IMG/VR virus record: IMGVR_UViG_3300025655_000093
Coordinates: 1-40,200 of that record
Source: a virus
Strand: one strand, 5' to 3'
DNA: 40,200 bases
The translations under genes and the position numbers were made by a program. The notes under the pieces are model-generated. The model did not search any database. It saw only the letters and a list, made by a program, of their open reading frames with translations, and had not been told where the DNA came from. Positions 1 through 5,007 of the stretch are shown here, one piece after another; position 1 is the stretch's first letter, and each line of letters opens with the position of its first letter.

Positions 1-153
1 ATGAACGGTACCATCAGGTCGTGGATCCACTATCTCCAACTTCGCTGTGAACCAGGAACCCAATTCGAGCACAGACAAATTGCAGACAGAATCAAAACAA
101 TCTTCTGCAAAGAATTCTCCATCATCGGAGAAGCAGCCTTTGCAGAAGACTGA
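1..153 (+). CDS. thyX: FAD-dependent thymidylate synthase ThyX, C-terminal end (partial)
   Basis: Frame 1 is open from the first base of the window to a TGA at 151-153, giving 50 residues of a gene that begins outside. The residues NGTIRSWIHYLQLR, then a GTQ-EHR-IA-IK-IF pattern, match the end of flavin-dependent thymidylate synthases, where the (S)x(R)SxxHxLxLR helix and the following Gln/Glu-rich helix help build the dUMP/FAD site. The enzyme would methylate dUMP to dTMP with methylene-tetrahydrofolate and FAD, fitting a phage that also carries a dCMP deaminase (10381) to make dUMP. The ATG at position 1 is internal, not the start. The identification rests on the last 50 residues only. Confidence 0.8.
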   Translation: MNGTIRSWIHYLQLRCEPGTQFEHRQIADRIKTIFCKEFSIIGEAAFAED

Positions 154-172
154 AGAGTTAGACAAGTGGCGA

Positions 173-289
173 TCAGAAGGTCGCGGCGCTTTGTTTTTTT
201 AGTTCCGTGACGGCATGCTTGGACTCCACATCCTTGCGTGCCAGCTTTTTCTTTTGGTTAACCAGGTAGACGATCAGTGCTTTGTTCAT
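173..289 (-). CDS. small basic protein, 38 aa
   Basis: A 38-codon reading frame on the minus strand begins with ATG (287-289), which overlaps the stop codon of the upstream DUF4278-like gene in an ATGA arrangement, so translation is probably coupled. The product starts MNKALIVYLVNQKKKLARKD and is Lys/Arg-rich, with a short hydrophobic N-terminus. I do not recognise a family. The close coupling and the absence of any competing gene support it as real. It converges on the end of thyX, 19 bp away. Confidence 0.5.
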   Translation of the reverse strand: MNKALIVYLVNQKKKLARKDVESKHAVTELKKQSAATF

Positions 290-438
290 TTGATTTGTCC
301 TCCAGTGACGTAAGGAAAGTAGCAGATGTTACGGTACTTCAGGCAGAGCCAGGGACGGTGGGCTAAGTTCCACCAGGCTTGGTCCTTCTTGGCTTGGTCT
401 TCTTGGTTGTACTTGCAACCGCGATACGTTAACGTCAT
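286..438 (-). CDS. DUF4278-like protein, copy 1
   Basis: Taking the internal ATG at 436-438 gives a 50-residue protein starting MTLTYRGCKYNQ, with a WWNLAHRP core and a second YR-Y element near the end. The LTYRGxxY signature is that of the cyanobacterial DUF4278 family, function unknown. A GTG at 522 would add 28 residues unlike the family, so I prefer the ATG. The encoded protein is a clear paralogue of the gene at 2462-2614: both are 50 aa and share LTYRG, WWNLAHRP and TGG. It is followed by a translationally coupled 38-aa gene. The family is seen mainly in cyanobacteria and their phages, which supports the host assignment. Confidence 0.65.
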   Translation of the reverse strand: MTLTYRGCKYNQEDQAKKDQAWWNLAHRPWLCLKYRNICYFPYVTGGQIK

Positions 439-532
439 GGCTTTGGTATCTATTGATACGGAAAGTATATGACAGTTGATGTATATGATGTCGTTCACTG
501 AGTAACACAATGGCAAACTCACTTAGCCATTA

Positions 533-581
533 CCACTAATCACTCATGACACAACAACATCCCATCACCCCACCGCCAGAG
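533..581 (+). repeat. direct repeat A of duplicated leader and gene start
   Basis: The sequence from CCACTAATCAC through the start codon and first 14 or so codons of the gene at 546 recurs almost unchanged at 1120-1168, upstream of and into the gene at 1133. Only a few bases differ. The conserved part includes the short leader, so any promoter or translation signal there was duplicated with the gene. Confidence 0.8.
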
Positions 582-950
582 CTGGTTGAGCAATGGCGAA
601 AGGAGCCAGGTTTTTCTGCGCTATCACCGTGTGAGATGGTGACCCTCACTAATACCAAGCTACAGGACATTGCCACCCACGCCGCCCAATGGGGTGCAGA
701 CCGCCAACTTGAGGCAGACGCGGAGTGGTTAGACCAAAATTCCTTGGATGCGTCACATTTGACAATCACTCCGACAGGTAAGGGTTTGGTAGAAGCAATG
801 CGCCCCAAGCCGCCAACCTTGAAGGAGCAGGCGCTTGATCTTCTGGATAAAGCAGAGGATCCATCTTGGGATATCAATGATTTTTCTATTGTCCGCCGCG
901 CCCTTGAACAACTTCCCGACAGCATTGTCGTATTTCCTTCTCACTGTTAA
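546..950 (+). CDS. cyanophage accessory protein with PKPP-LKEQAL repeat module, copy 1
   Basis: A 134-aa protein beginning MTQQHPITPPPELVEQW and carrying a C-terminal block RPKPPTLKEQALDLLDKA followed by DPSWDINDFSIVRRALEQL. Both blocks recur in the gene at 1133, so the two are duplicates with different middles (here AAQWGADRQLEADAEWL). Similar proteins occur in cyanophages and picocyanobacteria; no function is known to me. The tail after RRALEQL (PDSIVVFPSHC) differs from copy 2, which stops two residues later and runs into another gene, so recombination or a frameshift may have altered this end. It contains predicted amphipathic helices and no membrane segment. Function unknown. Confidence 0.75.
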   Translation: MTQQHPITPPPELVEQWRKEPGFSALSPCEMVTLTNTKLQDIATHAAQWGADRQLEADAEWLDQNSLDASHLTITPTGKGLVEAMRPKPPTLKEQALDLLDKAEDPSWDINDFSIVRRALEQLPDSIVVFPSHC

Positions 951-961
951 AAGCATTAAAA

Positions 962-987
962 AGCGGCAGGATGCAACTCCCGCCGCT
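962..987 (+). terminator. possible hairpin terminator after copy 1 gene
   Basis: AGCGGC at 962-967 pairs with GCCGCT at 982-987, with GG/CC pairing also possible inside the stem. It lies 12 bp after the stop of the 546 gene. There is no U-run after it, so it may be only a weak terminator or a processing hairpin. Two more 6-bp hairpins (ACTGGA/TCCAGT and CAGGTA/TACCTG) follow in the 180-bp gap before the next gene. Stems of this length are not rare by chance. Confidence 0.3.
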
Positions 988-1072
988 CTTGCAACTGGAT
1001 CTCACTCCAGTCGCTTTGCTGCTTTCTGGTCAGCCCAAGCACTGTAGCACATGGCAGGTATTGGCATGTATT

Positions 1073-1102
1073 ACCTGGAAACAGGAATCAGCTAATACTT
1101 GC
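1073..1102 (+). promoter_or_regulatory. possible promoter with TAATACTTGC box upstream of 1133
   Basis: The box TAATACTTGC at 1093-1102 occurs again at 16738-16747, each time a short way upstream of a plus-strand gene start (30 and 29 bp). TAATAC resembles a -10 box; a TTACCT stands 16 bp before it here and a TTGGCT 16 bp before it in the other copy. Two copies of a 10-mer are suggestive only. Confidence 0.3.
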
Positions 1103-1119
1103 CCGTTTACGAACAGCTT

Positions 1120-1168
1120 CCACTAATCACCCATGACACAACAACATCCCATCACCCCATCGCCGGAG
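1120..1168 (+). repeat. direct repeat B of duplicated leader and gene start
   Basis: Second copy of the block described at 533-581. A further shared block covers the C-terminal coding parts of the two genes (about 806-912 and 1333-1440), including the identical run GGATCCATCTTGGGATAT. Together these show a tandem gene duplication followed by divergence of the central segment. Confidence 0.8.
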
Positions 1169-1450
1169 ATGATCCAGAGGTGGTCAGAACAGTTTGAAGC
1201 AGGGAGATCACTCTATGCAATGTTTGAAGATATTTACAGAGCAGGAGCAGACGCTGAGCTGGAGGCGTGCTGTAAATGGCTCCCTAAACTGCCTCCGTGG
1301 AGCGGAGACGATCTACGGCGTCATCGCCGCCCGAAGCCGCCAAGCTTGAAAGAGCAGGCGCTGGCACTGCTTGACAAAGCTGCGGATCCATCTTGGGATA
1401 TTAATGATTTCACTATTGTCCGCCGCGCACTGGAGCAGCTCGATGACTGA
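1133..1450 (+). CDS. cyanophage accessory protein with PKPP-LKEQAL repeat module, copy 2
   Basis: A 105-aa paralogue of the gene at 546. It starts MTQQHPITPSPEMIQRW, has a different middle ending in a RRHRRPKPPSLKEQALALL block, and finishes RRALEQLDD. The middle carries a YRAGADAELEACCKWL stretch seen, with changes, in copy 1. It stops with TGA at 1448-1450 inside an ATGACTGA octamer that also holds the start codon of the next gene, so it leads a three-gene overlapping run (1133, 1443, 1618). Function unknown. Confidence 0.8.
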   Translation: MTQQHPITPSPEMIQRWSEQFEAGRSLYAMFEDIYRAGADAELEACCKWLPKLPPWSGDDLRRHRRPKPPSLKEQALALLDKAADPSWDINDFTIVRRALEQLDD

Positions 1451-1625
1451 CTACAAGTTTGTGCCACTAGACACGCTGGAGAATCGTCTTGGCGATGCAC
1501 TTGGCCTGGCTATCGCCATAATCCGCAAGCCCGAAGCCATCGACAACAAAACCATGGCTCAGATTGAAGGACCGTTCAAGGAATGGTGCGACGGTCTTGT
1601 TGATGGAGGACTGCTCAATGACTGA
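1443..1625 (+). CDS. small acidic protein, 60 aa
   Basis: The frame starts at ATG 1443 within the ATGACTGA overlap with the preceding gene and ends with TGA at 1623-1625 inside an identical ATGACTGA overlap with the next gene. The product begins MTDYKFVPLDTLENRLGDAL and is mainly helical and acidic, with no membrane segment. An earlier alternative start would lie deep within the 1133 gene and is not needed. No family recognised. The matching overlaps on both sides argue for translational coupling. Confidence 0.65.
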   Translation: MTDYKFVPLDTLENRLGDALGLAIAIIRKPEAIDNKTMAQIEGPFKEWCDGLVDGGLLND

Positions 1626-1845
1626 ACTTTCACCCGCTGCACAAGCAGTCCTAAATGCCGCCTATCGGCGCATGGACGAAAATCCGCACAAAGAAGTCGA
1701 AGCAACGCTCGCCGCTGCCCTGCGAGCCGCTGCAGATCAGGTGGTTCCAGCGCCACGTCTTCCGTATGACTCTTGCTGTGATGTAAACGCATCAGCAATA
1801 CGCGCCGAACTTATGGCCATTGCTATCGAGCTTGAAGCCCAGTAG
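1618..1845 (+). CDS. alanine-rich cyanophage protein, 75 aa
   Basis: ATG 1618 opens a 75-residue protein starting MTELSPAAQAVLNAAYRRMD, with an ALRAAADQVVP stretch and a C-terminal IRAELMAIAIELEAQ helix. Proteins with this SPAAQAVL...AALRAAADQVVP...ELxAIAxELE pattern are common in cyanobacteria and their phages but have no assigned role that I know of. It is the last gene of the overlapping run and is followed at once by a good hairpin (1865-1886). Function unknown. Confidence 0.75.
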   Translation: MTELSPAAQAVLNAAYRRMDENPHKEVEATLAAALRAAADQVVPAPRLPYDSCCDVNASAIRAELMAIAIELEAQ

Positions 1846-1864
1846 TCACCTTCACTAAAAGCTA

Positions 1865-1890
1865 AGCCGTGTGTGGAACCACGGCTCTTT
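1865..1890 (+). terminator. intrinsic-type terminator after the 1133-1845 run
   Basis: AGCCGTG (1865-1871) pairs perfectly with CACGGCT (1880-1886), an 8-nt loop separates them, and CTTTGCTTT follows. It lies 20 bp beyond the stop of the 1618 gene. The interrupted T-run makes it a moderate terminator. Confidence 0.55.
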
Positions 1891-1992
1891 GCTTTCCAAC
1901 TTAGGCCAAGCTTCACGAGGCAAGGCCCTGACCGATGTTGGTTACGGGTAACACCCCATGAATAGATCATAGGAATCAACACTGTAACATTC

Positions 1993-2289
1993 ATGAAAGG
2001 ATTTGTCGCCAGCAAACTTCCAACTCGTTCTGCTTCTTACTGGGTTGCTTGCTATAGCCAGGATAATGAAGATGAACCTATTGCTGTGTATAAAAAAGTC
2101 CTAACCTTAAAGGTTGGACAAGATAAAGACAAATTAATTCTTCGGTATTGCCGTGAACTAATGCAGATCAATCAAACCATCTGGGAGATCTTGGTTCACC
2201 AAGGAACTTCTGAAATCCCTGAGCACGGTGATCAGATCACACTTCGCATGAGCCGTGAGAAATTTCAGGGATCGACAACCGTGGTTTAA
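1993..2289 (+). CDS. hypothetical protein, 98 aa
   Basis: A 98-aa protein beginning MKGFVASKLPTRSASYWVAC. The mix of beta-type and charged segments suggests a small soluble protein; no motif is recognisable. There is no convincing Shine-Dalgarno sequence before the ATG, and a 147-bp gap containing a terminator hairpin lies upstream, so it probably has its own promoter. Its 3' end contains the -35/-10 pair of the candidate RNA promoter at 2272-2300. Confidence 0.6.
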   Translation: MKGFVASKLPTRSASYWVACYSQDNEDEPIAVYKKVLTLKVGQDKDKLILRYCRELMQINQTIWEILVHQGTSEIPEHGDQITLRMSREKFQGSTTVV

Positions 2290-2300
2290 TACTTTATAAT
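2272..2300 (+). promoter_or_regulatory. strong sigma70-like promoter
   Basis: TCGACA (2272-2277) stands 17 bp before a perfect TATAAT (2295-2300). It lies at the very end of the 1993 gene and points into a region with no plus-strand reading frame, so its likely product is a non-coding transcript starting near 2307. Confidence 0.55.
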
Positions 2301-2306
2301 TTCTTT

Positions 2307-2445
2307 GGTTCTGCAGACCACCAGTGGCCACTGGTCCGTCACCTTTCAGGGGGTGACTCCTCGATATCACAGAGTGGAAGCTGTGATGTCAACGATGAAG
2401 CAACGAGAGGAATGGGGGCCGACCCCTGTTTAAACCCCGTGATTC
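2307..2445 (+). ncRNA. candidate structured non-coding RNA
   Basis: The 172-bp gap between convergent genes (2289 and 2462) has a strong promoter at its left edge and a chain of hairpins: ACCAGT/ACTGGT within a perfect 16-bp palindrome (2320-2335), GTCACC/GGTGAC, ATCACAG/CTGTGAT (2366-2372 with 2381-2387), GGGG/CCCC, and CCCG/CGGG near 2440. A longer-range CAGGGG(G)T/ACCCCTG pairing (2347-2354 with 2422-2428) could close a multibranch fold and would compete with GTCACC/GGTGAC. No small gene explains the sequence. Individual 6-bp stems are expected by chance; the promoter plus the series is the argument. Confidence 0.35.
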
Positions 2446-2461
2446 GGGATCCTCTCTAGCT

Positions 2462-2614
2462 TCATAGTAAGCCGCCAGTCTGAATCGGACGGTACTTCTG
2501 TCCGCGATAACGTAACCAAAGACCCGGCCGGTGAGCTAGGTTCCACCAGTTCCTGTTTGATAAAGCTTCTTGTTCCTTCAGATAAGGAACACCTCGATAA
2601 GTTAATTGAGTCAT
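2462..2614 (-). CDS. DUF4278-like protein, copy 2
   Basis: A 50-aa protein on the minus strand starting MTQLTYRGVPYLKEQEA, with WWNLAHRPGLWLRYRGQKYR and ending TGGLL. It has both LTYRGxxY and LRYRGxxY elements typical of the cyanobacterial DUF4278 family. It is the paralogue of the 286-438 gene, with identical length and matching blocks. The start ATG (2612-2614) follows a 230-bp gap holding a palindrome and a pseudoknot-like element, so it may be controlled from there. Function of the family is unknown. Confidence 0.7.
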   Translation of the reverse strand: MTQLTYRGVPYLKEQEALSNRNWWNLAHRPGLWLRYRGQKYRPIQTGGLL

Positions 2615-2674
2615 GGCACCAGCCACATACTCTTAACTATAGGAATTTGTATTAATTACTACAGTTTATACTGC

Positions 2675-2687
2675 AACACTAAGTGTT
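2675..2687. promoter_or_regulatory. operator-like palindrome
   Basis: AACACT-A-AGTGTT is a perfect 13-bp inverted repeat in an AT-rich stretch between the minus gene ending its leader at 2614 and the plus gene at 2845. A TATACT (-10-like) lies just upstream. The position between divergent genes suits a repressor site. Confidence 0.35.
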
Positions 2688-2704
2688 AATTATTTGTTAA
2701 GAAT

Positions 2705-2778
2705 GGGGTGCAGCCGCACCAACGGGGCACGGCTGTTCAGTTTCCAGCAGAAGGAAACCATAAAAACTTCTGCTCCCC
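2705..2778 (+). ncRNA. candidate H-type pseudoknot / cis-regulatory RNA
   Basis: On the plus strand GTTTC (2740-2744) pairs with GAAAC (2754-2758), and the enclosed AGCAGAAG (2746-2753) pairs perfectly over 8 bp with CTTCTGCT (2767-2774). The connecting loop CATAAAAA is A-rich. This is the order of an H-type pseudoknot. GGGG (2705-2708) can close the whole with CCCC (2775-2778), and a GGTGC/GCACC hairpin or the alternative CAGCCG/CGGCTG stem precedes it. It sits 67 bp before the gene at 2845 and could be a leader riboregulator; it matches no riboswitch class I recognise. Confidence 0.4.
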
Positions 2779-2844
2779 AGGCCTGACATGGTTCTTCTTC
2801 GGCCCACTGATATAATAAGACATAGTGCTTTACATTCTCAACCC

Positions 2845-3075
2845 ATGCCTGTATTATGCAAACCTAAGATCATAGGAACAGTCTCTTGTGATTCCGGTTC
2901 AATCGCTGTTGTTGATCCAACTTATCTCCAGGCATCAGAAGAAAATTCTGTTGAGCTTCCTCAGTGGAATCTGTTTACTTCTTTTGATACTGAAAGTGGC
3001 GATGGAGAATTTGTTGTCTACTCTCAACGTGATGGCTGTGGTCGGCTACGTCGTATCATCATCGAACTTGAATGA
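2845..3075 (+). CDS. DUF4241-like small protein, 76 aa
   Basis: Starting at ATG 2845 the protein begins MPVLCKPKIIGTVSCDSGSI, has an AVVDPTYL segment and a GDGEFVVYSQRDGCG segment before an IIIELE end. The DSGxhxhhDPxYL ... GDGxFxVY pattern resembles small phage and bacterial proteins of the DUF4241 type, of unknown function. Upstream in-frame starts would only add a non-conserved leader. It follows the candidate pseudoknot by 67 bp and overlaps the next gene by an ATGA. It leads a three-gene overlapping run (2845, 3072, 3221). Confidence 0.6.
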   Translation: MPVLCKPKIIGTVSCDSGSIAVVDPTYLQASEENSVELPQWNLFTSFDTESGDGEFVVYSQRDGCGRLRRIIIELE

Positions 3076-3224
3076 TTTCTTCTATCGTCTTCTTGATTTG
3101 GGTACTCATCAATATCATCTTTCTATTTAATTTCAATTTACCAGTTGGTTACTTGGTCATCGTTAACCTATCATTTATTATTGCTAGCCTCCTCACTGAC
3201 ACCGAAACTCAAGACCGCATATGA
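3072..3224 (+). CDS. small membrane protein, 50 aa
   Basis: ATG 3072 overlaps the stop of the 2845 gene (ATGA) and the TGA at 3222-3224 overlaps the start of the 3221 gene. The product, beginning MISSIVFLIWVLINIIFLFN, is almost wholly hydrophobic with two probable membrane spans (about residues 3-20 and 25-42) and a short polar tail DTETQDRI. It would insert in the host membrane. A role in superinfection exclusion or lysis control is possible, but nothing in the sequence decides it. Confidence 0.65.
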   Translation: MISSIVFLIWVLINIIFLFNFNLPVGYLVIVNLSFIIASLLTDTETQDRI

Positions 3225-3499
3225 ACAAACTACTTGATCCACGCAAAGAACCAAACATCTGGCTTGCTGCCATGTTTGATCATCTTCTCCATGTGGGTGA
3301 TCAAGATTCTCTAGAGTCGCTGCGGTCCGGTTACTACCAACTCTGTAATGTTATCGAGCCTGGTCTCATTGATTCTTTGTTTCAGTCTTGGATTGAAGCA
3401 TATCTTCAAGGACTCCAGGATACGGATGGAACAGAAACGATTGAAAATACTGCTCGCTCACCAAGGGAGCTAGCGGATCTTCCGGAACCACTGGAATAA
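3221..3499 (+). CDS. hypothetical protein, 92 aa
   Basis: A 92-residue acidic protein starting MNKLLDPRKEPNIWLAAMFD, predicted helical, with an extended polar C-terminus rich in Thr, Glu and Pro. Its ATG overlaps the stop of the small membrane protein gene. Its last 134 bp overlap, in antiparallel orientation, the 3' end of the minus-strand gene 3366-3953. No family recognised. Confidence 0.6.
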   Translation: MNKLLDPRKEPNIWLAAMFDHLLHVGDQDSLESLRSGYYQLCNVIEPGLIDSLFQSWIEAYLQGLQDTDGTETIENTARSPRELADLPEPLE

Positions 3500-3953
3500 T
3501 TTTCCCCATCTTATAAAGTGGATCGCCTGCATAAGGCGGGCGATGCCACCAAAATATTTTGTTAAAGCAATCAGCTTCCCAGTCAGGATGTCGTGGTAGC
3601 CATCTTAGAAAAGCTCTAAACTGGGTATGCCGTCTTGCTGAAGTGGAATCTATATAGACTGCATCGCCAGGTTCTAATTGCCAACGCATCCGCAGCACAC
3701 AATCAAAGCCACGGATAATTGGTATTACCCCTGATTTACCAGTGATCTGTGTGTGTAGCAATCTGCTACGTTGATTTTTTTTCTTTTGATACCAATCATT
3801 TAGTTGACGTTTTGATTTGCTGACAGCAAAACCAAACTTCCACACCCAATGATTAGGCTCATACTCATATAAAGGAGTCAGAAAGACTTTACAATACTGA
3901 TCGTTGACTTTGAAAGTAGTAGTGCTACGCTTTCGACAGACTCTGTAGGTCAT
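3366..3953 (-). CDS. conserved hypothetical protein, 195 aa
   Basis: A 195-aa basic protein starting MTYRVCRKRSTTTFKVNDQY, with a KWKFGFAVSKSKRQLNDWYQ-like block, then a RMRWQLEPGD segment and a WHRPPYAGDP segment. The regular alternation of Lys/Arg and aromatic residues suggests a nucleic-acid-binding or repair-type fold, but I recognise no catalytic motif. Its start lies only 3 bp from that of the divergent gene at 3957, so at least one promoter must sit inside coding sequence. Its 3' end overlaps the plus-strand gene 3221-3499 by 134 bp. Confidence 0.65.
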   Translation of the reverse strand: MTYRVCRKRSTTTFKVNDQYCKVFLTPLYEYEPNHWVWKFGFAVSKSKRQLNDWYQKKKNQRSRLLHTQITGKSGVIPIIRGFDCVLRMRWQLEPGDAVYIDSTSARRHTQFRAFLRWLPRHPDWEADCFNKIFWWHRPPYAGDPLYKMGKIIPVVPEDPLAPLVSEQYFQSFLFHPYPGVLEDMLQSKTETKNQ

Positions 3954-3956
3954 TGT

Positions 3957-4238
3957 GTGAACGATCTAATTATTACAATACAACAGGATCGAGAGCTTTG
4001 GGAGATTGTTGAAAAGCTCAAGAATCCTGATGAAGATCTAGAAGATTTCTTGCTCAGCTTAGCGCATATGCTATCCATTGAGTTCCAAGAACTTCATAAG
4101 ACTGATCTCTCCGATAAGCTTGCTTCTCTCTTTGGCGGTCTTCCTAACAGGGCACTGATCATGGCTCCCATGCTTCTTCACATTGCACTTGATATCTTCT
4201 TGATGCGTGCAATTCCTCAAGATGGAATGGAGGAGTGA
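3957..4238 (+). CDS. hypothetical protein, 93 aa
   Basis: A GTG start at 3957 opens a 93-aa, helix-rich protein beginning MNDLIITIQQDRELWEIVEK. The C-terminal third (ALIMAPMLLHIALDIFLM) is hydrophobic and may be a buried helix pair or one membrane span. It is divergent from 3366-3953 with 3 bp between starts. It ends one base before the next gene, which is preceded by a good GGAGGAG ribosome site inside this gene. Confidence 0.6.
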   Translation: MNDLIITIQQDRELWEIVEKLKNPDEDLEDFLLSLAHMLSIEFQELHKTDLSDKLASLFGGLPNRALIMAPMLLHIALDIFLMRAIPQDGMEE

Positions 4239-4239
4239 G

Positions 4240-4473
4240 ATGCAACGTGGTTATGTTCTCTGTGACAACACTCTATCTAAAGTGTTGTGCTTGACGCCAG
4301 GGAAGGACGGCGTGCTTCTCAATGAAGTGGATAGTACACAAGTTCTAAACAAAGCATTGTGCTTGGAAGACCTGACAGAAATAAAGAATGTCTTAAAGAG
4401 ATTGCAAGCAAATGATCTTGTCAATGATCTTGAGATTGTTAACGTAGCTAGGCTCTATAAAAAGTTCTTCTAA
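4240..4473 (+). CDS. hypothetical protein, 77 aa
   Basis: ATG 4240 has a GGAATGGAGGAG ribosome-binding sequence just upstream, which decides the start. The protein begins MQRGYVLCDNTLSKVLCLTP and ends with a basic YKKFF. It looks like a small soluble alpha/beta protein. No family recognised. It belongs to the plus-strand run that leads into endonuclease VII and DNA polymerase. Confidence 0.6.
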   Translation: MQRGYVLCDNTLSKVLCLTPGKDGVLLNEVDSTQVLNKALCLEDLTEIKNVLKRLQANDLVNDLEIVNVARLYKKFF

Positions 4474-4533
4474 GTCAGTCTTATTATGAGACTTATTCCA
4501 AATAGGCGCCAAAGGGATAAGGCCATTATAATT

Positions 4534-5007
4534 ATGGCCTACATTGCTAGTGTTCATTTGGAATCTAAGAAGTGCTCTTGCTGTCAAAAAGTTAAACCTG
4601 TTGATGAATTTTACAAGCGAGGTCGATGTCCAAGAGAGCGGCGGCAAAGATATCGTTCTCACTGCAAAGAGTGTTGTTCAATCAAGGCAGCTGTTCGTTG
4701 GGAGACAGATGAAAAGTTTAAACAGCGAGGTAAAGATCACACTTACAGATACAGTTTAAAGAAAAACTACGGTGTAACTGAAGTTGACTATTTAGAAATA
4801 CTTGCAGAACAAAATGGAGTTTGTAAAATATGTCAACAAAATAGTCATCTAAAATCTGGAAGACTGGCTTTAGATCACTGTCATAAAACAGGCAAAGTCA
4901 GGGGACTGTTATGTACACGCTGTAACTCGGGTATTGGAATGTTTAATGATGATATAGAAAAGATCAAAAAAGCTATTAAATATCTGGAGGAAAATATCAA
5001 TGATTGA
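4534..5007 (+). CDS. recombination endonuclease VII-like nuclease
   Basis: The protein has an N-terminal zinc-ribbon-like part (KCSCCQKVKPVDEFYKRGR, then a HCKECC pair), and a C-terminal endonuclease VII domain: YGVTEVDYLEILAEQNGVC, a CKICQ pair, LDHCHKTGKVRGLLC and CTRCNSGIGMFNDD. The DHCHKTGKVRGLLC segment is the HNH-fold catalytic loop and the CxxC pairs bind structural zinc. T4 endonuclease VII resolves branched DNA during packaging; small relatives may be junction resolvases or homing nucleases. I prefer the ATG at 4534 (157 aa); the ATG at 4486 would add 16 residues. It overlaps the DNA polymerase start by 8 bp. Confidence 0.8.
   Translation: MAYIASVHLESKKCSCCQKVKPVDEFYKRGRCPRERRQRYRSHCKECCSIKAAVRWETDEKFKQRGKDHTYRYSLKKNYGVTEVDYLEILAEQNGVCKICQQNSHLKSGRLALDHCHKTGKVRGLLCTRCNSGIGMFNDDIEKIKKAIKYLEENIND

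Noticed and set aside
835-1047. Plus-strand frame overlapping the end of the 546 gene and the gap after it
   Set aside because: It starts inside the conserved module in another frame, has no ribosome site and no family resemblance.
2320-2335. 16-bp perfect palindrome as a restriction or operator site on its own
   Set aside because: About one such palindrome is expected by chance in 40 kb, so it is only mentioned as part of the candidate RNA.
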